Assembly: GCF_932526225.1 (NCBI RefSeq)
Contig: NC_064038.1
Span: 12,399,070 to 12,463,069, forward strand
DNA length: 64,000 nucleotides
Source: Nematostella vectensis
Lineage: Eukaryota > Cnidaria > Anthozoa > Actiniaria > Edwardsiidae
Direction: 5' to 3'
Shown here: piece after piece, positions 54,501-59,337 of the stretch
Layout: each line of letters starts with the position of its first letter
Position numbering within the stretch: position 1 is the stretch's first letter
The notes under the pieces: model-generated
What the model was told of the DNA's origin: nothing
Database searches by the model: none
The model's input: only the letters and a program-made list of their open reading frames with translations
Program-made: the position numbers and the translations under genes

Positions 54501-57429
54501 CTCACCTTTGTCTGATAATAATTGTCTCTGCCTGGAAAATTTCTTCCCAGTTTGTTGCTGATTTAAGAATAAGGTCCAGCCGCTGTGAAAGCTGGATGGA
54601 GGATCTGTGTGATTAAATTTTAGAAAAATTAAAAATTATTAAGCAATCAATGTTTATTTATCTATTTGCTTCCATCAAAGGTGCAGAACACACAACAGGG
54701 CAAATTAAGTGTGCCGGTACTTACACACATTGAACATGACATAGACATATAGAAGAAAAGAAAAAAAAACTATGTAATAGAAAATATATGGCCATGTGCA
54801 CGGAGTTGCTACCCAATTGACAACCAGCTAAAAAACATATTTTAAGTCCTTAAGGTGATCTTGGTATGTAATCTCATCTTGCCAGGTGGTGTTGAGGACG
54901 TGCTTAGTATGTATTTTAAAGAGCCCTTGTCAAAAACGTTTGCTGGGCTGAAAAAAGGCCCCCGGAAAGAGACTCTTTAAAGCAGAAGTGTGCCTGTAGG
55001 TTCAGGCAACTCAAGCTCAGGGTTAGTCGATGTTCAGCGTACAGGCTTCTGTGATCTTATGATATCTAGAGTGTGATACTAGGTGAATTCCGTACCTACT
55101 CAATTTTAAAATGTTACTCTACAAAAATATTGGCAAAATAAAACTGTGAGACTGTATTAAACTCATATTGCCACTGGCATCAGTGTTGATATCATATGTG
55201 ACCCGGCAAGGGAAAACGTACACTAGCGAAAAACGTTTTTGGGCAAATCTGGAGGATGAACGATCACTTCTTATATAACAAGGGAACAATCTTGTTATAA
55301 TGAGGGAACGATGTTGCTCGTTATATCATTCATAAACGATCTTCGGAAGTTCGGAAGTTCGTTCCCTTATCAAATTAAAAAAAAACTATCTAAAGTTATG
55401 AAGATTGTTTTCTAAAATTCGTAATGTTCGGAAGATCAGACTCTTAAATTCGGAAAATCGTTTTCTTGAAGTTCATGAGAGCATTCTAACGATTTCAGAA
55501 GATCGTCACTAGAAGTATGGAAGAACGCTCTTGAAGTTTGGAAGAATGTCCTTGATATTTACCATATGCAAACTAAGAAAGCGAGTCTACAACATGTTAA
55601 CGGTGAATAAAATTGTGCATCAAACAGACCTCTCTAAAAAGAGTCCTATATATCTCAGCTTTCTATTGACATTAGGATAGTCTCGATCCGTAAAGTTTGA
55701 CAATCGATTTGTTTGAGCCGTATGCAAATTAAAAATACGAGTCGGCTCTTGATCTTTTCTTGTCTTTTCAAATTAAACAACAAATTGTTAATGGCGACCA
55801 TAACTATACTTTGACAGCTTTGCGCTTGCTATTTAACTCGCGCATCAATATCTGAGCTTTAATTTGCCATAACAATCATCGCAATAAACGCACTGATAAA
55901 CATTTTTCAAATCCCGGAAAGAACTTGTTGTCTTCGTGAAGCCGATCATTTCTTCAAATGAACGATCTTGAAAATCGTTCTTGCATTCAAGTGTTAACCT
56001 CGGTGATGGATGATTTTAAAAACAAGGAGAACGATCTTGTCCCTCGGAAGAACGATATTGCCTTTGGACAAACAATCTTAAAAATCGGAGGTCTTTCTCA
56101 TAGAAACCTGATATCATTCTGAATATTGTAAAAGCGTTGTGCATAATCCTCCAAACAATATTTTTCGTTCCTAGCCTGAACGCTTTTTCTCTAGTGTACG
56201 AACACAAGTGTTTAACCAACAAGCTTTCAGTATTTTCATAGACATCCGAAAGATTTTATATAATAAACTTAACATTACAAGGTTTCTTGTAGATACATAC
56301 AATTTTATCTTTCTGTTCCGATATTATCTATCACTCGTTCAAAAAAATATCAATATCGAACTCCAAATTCACATCCGTGAGCAACCATGTAATATCTAAC
56401 AATTATTCTGAGAGGGCTGATACTGTATGTCAATATGCTGCTCATATGCGCTCATGTTGTTTTTGTTGTTGTTTTGCCACTAGGTTACACAGCATTTCAG
56501 ATCTAGTTCTTACTGCATTTATTTGCAATCCGTTTTTTATAAGGAGGGCTAAAGCATAAAATGCTCAATTTTAAATGTCTCAATTTGCTCACCCCACAGA
56601 ATTCTTAATATGTGAAGACTCGTGGGAAAACTGACCTTAGGGCCATTTCGTTCCGCTAGCAAACACGGGTTGGGGCATGTGCCTTCTGTGACGCTTTTCG
56701 TTAGCGTTCCGCAACGCAAGCGTGAGTTTGGCCAAAACACAGAAAACTCTAAGATAGGTTTTTGCATGAGAGGTCACATATTATTCGAAAACAAAACATT
56801 TCCAACTAACCCAGCTAGTAGGCTAGAGCAAGTTGGATATACAGGTAGAGATTTAAAAAAAAATTCTAGGAATTTTCTGTATTTATTAGAGCCAGTCTTT
56901 TTAAGAAATATGTAAATGACCTTTTAGTTATGGTCGATGTCACGAAAAATAAAAAATTAAAATTAAAATTAAAAAAAATTAAAAAGAACATAATAATTAA
57001 CTTTAAGTAGTTAATATCCATCTTATTATACTGGAAATAAATATTAACACCTCAGGTATTTTTTGTCTACGAATAACGAAATAGTAGTTATCTTCAGTTA
57101 TTAATTTGCTTTAAAGAATTCACGTCAAAATAACTGAATACGAGTATTATTATTATGGTATCACACTAAACCTTATTCTCTCTTGAGTTTAGGGCTTCGC
57201 TCGAGTTCAGAGTAGCTTAGGAAAAAGGCAATCAGAACCCAAGATATGTGGGAGCTCTTCGCCCTGCTTAAGGGTTAGAAGGAATAAAGAATTCCCGCAG
57301 TGAGTTTCCTCAAACGACTTTCTTCATGAATATAAAACCCACTAACCTGTATAAACGAGTAACCGATGTGTTGCCATCCTTATCTCGGTTTTTCGCGTAG
57401 ATATCCCCTCGAATTGGTGCTTTTCTCAT
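33296..57429 (-). CDS. SMG5: SMG5 nonsense-mediated mRNA decay factor, complete gene of 19 coding exons
   Basis: SMG5 binds phosphorylated UPF1 as a partner of SMG7. It promotes UPF1 dephosphorylation by PP2A and decay of mRNAs with early stop codons, in the cytoplasm. Residues 1-~300 (exons 1-8) form the 14-3-3-like and TPR region: TSVTRLYR, KEYGRKAEELLWRKVFYDVI, ACQRCLLYMGDLARYQ, LAERFYCEALHLNPQLG, MPHNQLGTL and SFEGTEGNLVRLFEKN. Exon 10 is a low-complexity acidic linker with a basic patch (KTRRRRRKH) and DDSDLSEG. Exon 11 carries LLPAVKVMADWLRTNPDI, a diagnostic SMG5 block. Exons 16-19 form the C-terminal PIN domain: AYLVPDAPALCSQL through GLVTLLTG. Where the active SMG6 PIN nuclease has an Asp after LLT, this protein has Gly, in line with SMG5 PIN domains being catalytically dead. 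Phases agree throughout: 2,895 nt, 964 residues, against 1,016 in human. The last coding exon lies 7.9 kb from its neighbour. Confidence 0.97.
33626..33763. mobile_element. Foldback element
   Basis: ATAGGCCATCCCAGCTATAA pairs with TATAGCTGGAATGGCCTAT, and the inner ACCATAGAAACGTACCTCAA pairs with TTGAGGTAAGTTTCCATAT. It lies about 90 bp into the intron beside the terminal SMG5 exon. Confidence 0.8.
34946..35681. repeat. 43-bp pyrimidine-rich minisatellite, about 17 units
   Basis: Consensus parts are GTCATACCACCTAGTTATTC and TACTGCTTGTCTTTATTCTT, with a shorter GTCAGTAATTCTAAAGCTTG variant. A block of several units starting TGCTTGCCTTTATTC is itself repeated (near 35280 and 35445), so there is a higher-order repeat of about 165 bp. 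Confidence 0.93.
36579..36865. repeat. Poly-G tract plus TATTGCGGTA short repeats
   Basis: A G run near 36579-36593 followed by scattered TGCGGTATTGCGGTA and TGCGGGGTTGCGG words. Looks like a decayed simple repeat. Confidence 0.6.
37370..37640. repeat. GC-rich dyad-symmetric block
   Basis: Within AT-rich sequence there is a run with CTCGGGGGGAGAACCCCCC, CGGGCCGTAGGCCC and CCTCCGGCCGCCGCGG, several of them palindromic. The ends (TATTGCCCGAGCAATACC at 37393 and TTGGCAATACCAAG at 37593) may be related termini. Probably an inserted repeat. Confidence 0.55.
38562..38652. mobile_element. Foldback element with 35-bp arms
   Basis: AAGCCCGGCATAACGACATG is repeated in inverted form at CATGTCGTTATGCCGGGCTT, with ACAATAATGACATAA / TTATGTCGTTATTG closing the arms around an A/T loop. 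Confidence 0.85.
39600..40095. repeat. ~140-bp tandem repeat, 3-4 units
   Basis: Each unit has TTTTGCGATAG-AAGAGTTTAAT, TTGCGCGCTTT, AGCCGCGCAATACGAAAAAA and ACAAAGCAAGGCTC in the same order. The outer units are more diverged. Confidence 0.8.
40935..41005. mobile_element. Poly-C-bearing short repeat, copy 2
   Basis: GGGGGCACGTGCCTTCAACC followed by a C run and AATATT, as at 11010-11128. Confidence 0.55.
41472..41549 (-). CDS. SMG5: SMG5 exon 18 (PIN domain)
   Basis: Encodes WIRAQKDSESVEHEGKKARY then EDVSV and the first two bases of Trp. Aligned with YIRCQKE-x-DADAW of human. Acceptor GACCTGTAG, donor GTATGT. The next coding exon is 7.9 kb away. Confidence 0.92.
41818..41908 (-). CDS. SMG5: SMG5 exon 17 (PIN domain)
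   Basis: Encodes IAALDELKKYDNGARETIKY then LEAEFKRGN, aligned with VIDGLDLLKKEHPGARDGIR. Acceptor TTTCCATAG, donor GTGAGA. Confidence 0.96.
41950..42190. repeat. 31-bp tandem repeat, 8 units
   Basis: The unit contains CATAGTAGGAGCTACTCAAC and AACCATACCAA, repeated at 31-bp spacing from 41950 with hardly any divergence. It lies in SMG5 intron 16, about 40 bp upstream of exon 17 in the transcript. Confidence 0.95.
42613..42766 (-). CDS. SMG5: SMG5 exon 16 (PIN domain start)
   Basis: Encodes SEVSKLEKTLKCTSKGSTAY, LVPDAPALCSQLHLIRRLVT and MEKFLLIIPTQ. The PIN domain starts at YLVPD. Acceptor CCATTCAG, donor GTAAGG. Confidence 0.97.
43320..43690. repeat. Repeat with GATTTTACGATA words
   Basis: The word TTGATTTTACGATA occurs in both orientations on the two sides (43330-43460, then ATCGTAAAATCGAGG after 43610), suggesting a decayed inverted-repeat element. 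A related patch of ATCGTAAAATCGG words is at 39300-39490. Confidence 0.5.
43691..43831. mobile_element. Foldback element
   Basis: CCCAGTCCCAGGCGTTCTTA pairs with TAAGAACGCCTGGGACTAGG, and GGTTTCCTGTG pairs with CACAGGAAACC. It lies in SMG5 intron 15, 77 bp from exon 15. Confidence 0.85.
43908..43949 (-). CDS. SMG5: SMG5 exon 15
   Basis: A 42-nt exon encoding RSKVMKAMAHQRMK, matching the basic helix before the PIN domain in human (RLMRDMAQLRLQ). Acceptor TTTATTAG, donor GTGGGT. Confidence 0.87.
43981..44080. mobile_element. Poly-C-type short repeat, copy 3 without the C run
   Basis: GGGGGTGGGGCACTTGG and GGAAATGACCAGTAGGGGTG match the copy at 11010-11128; the C tract is missing. Confidence 0.55.
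44290..44370 (-). CDS. SMG5: SMG5 exon 14
   Basis: An 81-nt exon encoding ALNTFMWDESNQQFVGPHQL then MEHNKVK. A longer open frame overlaps it in another register, but only this one joins exons 13 and 15 in phase 0. Acceptor TTACCCCAG, donor GTATCT. Confidence 0.88.
44417..44580. mobile_element. Short repeat with CAGGGGTTTCATT ends, copy 1
   Basis: Shares AACTTTCAGAGTAGGCGGTG, TTGATAAG and a CCGGCG-type end with 45797-45984 and 47146-47304, in the opposite orientation. Confidence 0.6.
44703..44759 (-). CDS. SMG5: SMG5 exon 13
   Basis: A 57-nt exon encoding AIIRTQCLKSFGLLLSRNE, aligned with VVRICCIRSFGHFIAR. Phase 0 at both ends, donor GTATGT. Confidence 0.92.
44847..45294. mobile_element. TIR element with CTTCTGGAATTACGCG ends, copy 1 (left end lost)
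   Basis: Right end CATAATTCCAGAAGCCCTG. The body has ACTCAAAATTACGCGGGATT, GGCTTCTAGCCACCAGCCAA and AACACATCAGCTGTGCACTT, shared with 50138-50638. Confidence 0.8.
45459..45637 (-). CDS. SMG5: SMG5 exon 12
   Basis: Encodes ANGRSYLWRQVVCRPTDATW, then LSLPEDVCVMGMAPLHDAHI, aligned with LLLPEDMALRNLPPL of human. Acceptor TTTTTTTCAG, donor GTATGT, ends in phase 0. Confidence 0.93.
45797..45984. mobile_element. Short repeat with CAGGGGTTTCATT ends, copy 2
   Basis: CAGGGGTTTCATTTAGGCCC at the left and GAAACTTAATGGAACCCCTG at the right form imperfect inverted ends. In an SMG5 intron. Confidence 0.7.
46888..47112 (-). CDS. SMG5: SMG5 exon 11
   Basis: Encodes LFSARLLPAVKVMADWLRTN, PDIISTCVESSTSLWSKMAS and LLNLLPSDENLAS, the block that best separates SMG5 from SMG6 and SMG7. 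Acceptor TATGTGCAG, donor GTACTC. Confidence 0.97.
47146..47304. mobile_element. Short repeat with CAGGGGTTTCATT-like ends, copy 3
   Basis: CAAGGCTTCCATTTGGTCCC and TACTCTGAAAGTTAATGAAT match the ends of 45797-45984. Begins 33 bp from SMG5 exon 11. Confidence 0.65.
47790..48383 (-). CDS. SMG5: SMG5 exon 10 (acidic linker)
   Basis: The largest exon, 594 nt. It starts APGSSDALVGTAFSLAFLSQ, has the basic run KTRRRRRKH, then DDSDLSEGGVVDLEDASEDS and further acidic and Ser stretches. DDSDLSEG also occurs in human SMG5. Acceptor TTTCCACAG, donor GTAATC. Confidence 0.96.
48785..49050 (-). CDS. SMG5: SMG5 exon 9
   Basis: Encodes SPKVTGDEIGQLCQSVLQDL, a low-complexity Ser/Pro/Gly segment, then LMVKLAAVVIMAVTRLRMF. 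LCQSVL is conserved. Acceptor TTTTTTCACAG, donor GTAAGC. Confidence 0.95.
49331..49390 (-). CDS. SMG5: SMG5 exon 8
   Basis: A 60-nt exon encoding VTRFLVYFVYLQDVLYGHE, aligned with LLVNFMYLQSLL of human. Acceptor TACCTTCTAG, donor GTATGT. Confidence 0.93.
49600..49766. mobile_element. MITE with CTAGTAGGTGTTTGTTGGTG ends
   Basis: Near-perfect terminal inverted repeats of at least 23 bp (CTAGTAGGTGTTTGTTGGTG and CACCAACAAACACCTACTAG). Related inside to 30192-30518. In SMG5 intron 7. Confidence 0.85.
50138..50638. mobile_element. ~500-bp TIR element, copy 2 (complete)
   Basis: Ends GGGCTTCTGGAATTACGC and GCGTAATTCCAGAAGCCC. Non-coding. It stops about 35 bp short of the donor of SMG5 exon 7. Confidence 0.88.
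50680..50799 (-). CDS. SMG5: SMG5 exon 7
   Basis: Encodes LIAKESFEGTEGNLVRLFEK then NRVLVMGMKELPLTASTTE. SFEG-x2-GNL-x-RL is conserved. Acceptor TGTCCTGGCGCAG, donor GTACTG. Confidence 0.95.
51217..51295 (-). CDS. SMG5: SMG5 exon 6
   Basis: Encodes MPHNQLGTLLVSQSCGAEGV then YHYLR, aligned with GMPFNQLGTLAGSKYYN in human. Acceptor TTATTTTCAG, donor GTAAGA. Confidence 0.96.
51568..51820. mobile_element. 253-bp TTAA MITE, copy C (complete)
   Basis: TTAAAGCCGCATTGTCACCA at one end and TGGTGACAATGCGGCTTTAA at the other. In SMG5 intron 5, with only 15 nt between it and exon 5. Confidence 0.93.
51836..51925 (-). CDS. SMG5: SMG5 exon 5 (TPR helices)
   Basis: Encodes RYQQEFEGEKSIKLAERFYC then EALHLNPQL. 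Acceptor CTTTCCCAG; the donor GTAGGG is weak, and a MITE begins 15 nt beyond the exon. Confidence 0.96.
52913..53144 (-). CDS. SMG5: SMG5 exon 4 (14-3-3-like/TPR)
   Basis: Encodes SPNDEHLESSCRSHLISASG, YYYHLLIQLQSLYG, VVSWTAQGL, then WALRACQRCLLYMGDL. Acceptor TATTTTCCAG, donor GTATGT, ends in phase 1. Confidence 0.97.
53363..53418. mobile_element. ~500-bp TIR element, copy 3 (left end only)
   Basis: CAGGGCTTCTGGAATTACGC and CTCAAAATTACGCGGGATTC match the left end of 50138-50638; the match then stops. About 25 bp from the donor of SMG5 exon 3. Confidence 0.75.
53446..53569 (-). CDS. SMG5: SMG5 exon 3 (14-3-3-like domain)
   Basis: Encodes LRSNCESLIFNHPKEYGRKA then EELLWRKVFYDVIQWLRQHR plus K. 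GRKAEELLWRKV is the family signature. Donor GTAAGC. Confidence 0.97.
54506..54604 (-). CDS. SMG5: SMG5 exon 2 (14-3-3-like domain)
   Basis: Encodes SSIQLSQRLDLILKSATNWE then EIFQAETIIIRQ. RLDLIL matches human residue for residue in spacing after RLYR. Acceptor AATCACACAG, donor GTGAGG. Confidence 0.93.
54605..57346. other. SMG5: SMG5 intron 1, 2.7 kb
   Basis: AT-rich. The part 55240-56200 is full of AACGATCTT / GAAGATCGTT words (for example GGAAGAACGAT and GAACGATCTTG), a decayed short repeat. No exon seen. Confidence 0.6.
57347..57429 (-). CDS. SMG5: SMG5 exon 1 (start codon)
   Basis: Encodes MRKAPIRGDIYAKNRDKDGN then TSVTRLY; RLYR is conserved in human SMG5. ATG at 57427-57429 is the only in-frame start I see. 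Donor GTTAGT, ends two bases into Arg. The first ~20 residues are not conserved, so the exact start is less certain than the exon. Confidence 0.85.
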
Positions 57430-57448
57430 AATGAGAATACTCCCTCAT
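57380..57448 (-). promoter_or_regulatory. Upstream ORF 2 overlapping the SMG5 start codon (22 codons)
   Basis: ATG at 57446-57448 (AACATGA), stop TAA at 57380-57382, spanning the SMG5 ATG at 57427-57429 in another frame. A ribosome that starts here would pass the SMG5 start. Confidence 0.55.
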
Positions 57449-57449
57449 G

Positions 57450-57548
57450 TTAGGCCACAGAGAGGGATTTTTTCGGGAGAAAAACCGGTCGAAATCCACG
57501 ACAACTACGAAGCAGCGAAACAAACTCCACTTCTCTTTCGGCAGCCAT
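57450..57548 (-). promoter_or_regulatory. Upstream ORF 1 in the SMG5 leader (32 codons)
   Basis: ATG at 57546-57548 in an AACATGG context, close to consensus, opening MAAEREVEFVSLLRSCRGFR and ending TAA 20 nt before the SMG5 start. It is not in frame with SMG5. Whether it is transcribed depends on the unmapped start site. Confidence 0.55.
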
Positions 57549-58179
57549 GTTATTGGGAAATGGCGAACTAGAACCCAGGCGCGCTCGGTTATCTACTAAG
57601 TATGGGGTCCTGGGTAAAGGAAGGGGAGGGGTGGGTGGTAGGTAAGTTGGAGACCAGTTTTTTTTATAAGGCACGCGTATGCTTTATGTGCATTAGGCTC
57701 TATTTCCAGCCGTCGCTAGGCCTCCACGGAAAATTCGAGGTTAGTTTGAAATCTGGAGGACTGATGACTTTTTAGACCGGCCTAGAATCATGGCCTAGAA
57801 TACTCCGAAATCGAAAGATAATGACAGAGATCCCTATAACTAGGGATACCTATAATTTTATAATTTTGTTAGATAAGACACCCGTGTGGTATAAAAGGTT
57901 TTGTGGGAGGGTGTCGAATTTACAAAAAGTCGGCTACTCATGTTTTTTTCTTGCTGAAAACACCACACTATAGCAAATATGAACTACACCACACTGTAAT
58001 GCGTTATTTCAATTTTTTAGATTGCAAAACTATCTCATCATTTATTCTCTACATATTGTTTTCATCAATTCATTTTTGTTTTCATATACAGGGGAGCGTA
58101 GCTTGGTTCTATAAATTAATGGGATATAACCAGGGAGATTACAGATAGGCTGTAGAAATACAACTAGGTGGTCGGCTTT

Positions 58180-58440
58180 TATAACACTCTTTTTTTCATA
58201 AAACCGTTTTTTTATAAGAACGTCCAGCCTGACATTTTAATAAATTGTAAGAACATGCCAAGAACCATGCCGGGGATCAGATAGCAGCAAAATATTGTTT
58301 TGTTGTTGTAATGCGTTCTAAAATGCAGAATCAAATTGTGTGCATAATAGCTTCATACTTTAATACAATGAAATTTAAGAACTTCCATGAACGGCCCAGA
58401 CTGAAAATGGCGTTCTTATGAAAAAGAGAGAAAGTGTTTA
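58180..58440. mobile_element. MITE with AAGAACGTC ends, copy 2
   Basis: Left end AACACTCTTTTTTTC and ATAAGAACGTCCAG; right end ATGGCGTTCTTATGAAAAAG and GAAAGTGTT. Same family as 30707-30973. Confidence 0.75.
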
Positions 58441-58954
58441 TAGAGGAAAATGAATCAATACAGGGTTGACATGTACGCCTATGCGACAACACAGAGCAGG
58501 CGCGTACACAGCGCAGGGTGCGCGCACCCCCCCCCCCCCCCCCCCTTGGTGGCCACATATGGAGAAAACGTTGTCGTTTTGAGGGTCTGGTACCGAGGAC
58601 TCTTAGTTTCTTTTCAGAGACTTTCTCCATTGACCAAAGATGGTCACAGTCACTGTTTTTCTCTTCTAATTATACGTAATAAAGTTTACGAGGCATTTGC
58701 GGTGCGGCAGCCTTTGAAATGGCAATAATCATGCAGTTTTACCAAATTAGGGATATATTAGTTTCCTTATATGGAAGTGACCGCGTTTGGCAAAAACCGA
58801 TATGTTACCTATGACTGCGCACCCCCCCTCCCCCCCCTCAGCCAATCCTGGGTACGCGCCTGAAGAGGGCCATCGTCGGGGCATTCCATTTCAACCTTGT
58901 GTCGTAGGTCGTAGTTAAGGCCTTTCTTCTCTATCAATGTAGGTGCGTGTTCAG

Positions 58955-59158
58955 AGGGAGGCTGCGAGGGGTCTGGACCCTACCCTACTCATGTGACGAG
59001 ATTAGTTCGACTCTGGTTGACACTGTTGTGTGCATTTGTAAATGAAAACTTTCTGAATGGATCTAGTGGCCTATTATTACCAGAGGTAAGGATGCCGGCT
59101 TGATCATGGATCAAGATCAGTGGTTTACTACTTTGTGTTTTTCCCTTGATACGCCCCT
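58955..59158. repeat. Dispersed repeat, copy 2
   Basis: Diverged partner of 25195-25445, same orientation, sharing GACGAGAT, GTGTGCATT, AAGGATGCCG and a CTTGATACGCCCCT-type end. Confidence 0.55.
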
Positions 59159-59183
59159 ATGGTCATTGCTTGAGGTACAGGCT

Positions 59184-59337
59184 TTAAAGCAATCTGTACG
59201 TCATGACGCTGTGATCCATTCCCATTCCGTTTCTGCACTGGTCTGAGATGCCGTATACAGCGTAGCTGATATTTTCCCCTGACAAACATTCCGCGTATTC
59301 AAGGTAAAAATTTTTCTTCAGTCCAAAGATCTTGTAT
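59184..59337 (-). CDS. PAN/WSC-like gene exon 5 (terminal)
   Basis: Encodes YKIFGLKKNFYLEYAECLSG then YGISDQCRNGMGMDHSVMTY and RLL, stop TAA at 59184-59186. DNG|YKIFGL joins cleanly to exon 4. Confidence 0.75.

Larger units (their letters stand above)
57549..59183. other. Region between SMG5 and the PAN gene
   Basis: Holds the SMG5 promoter side at the left, a MITE (58180-58440), a poly-C tract near 58527-58546, and the repeat at 58955-59158. No coding sequence recognised. Confidence 0.55.
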
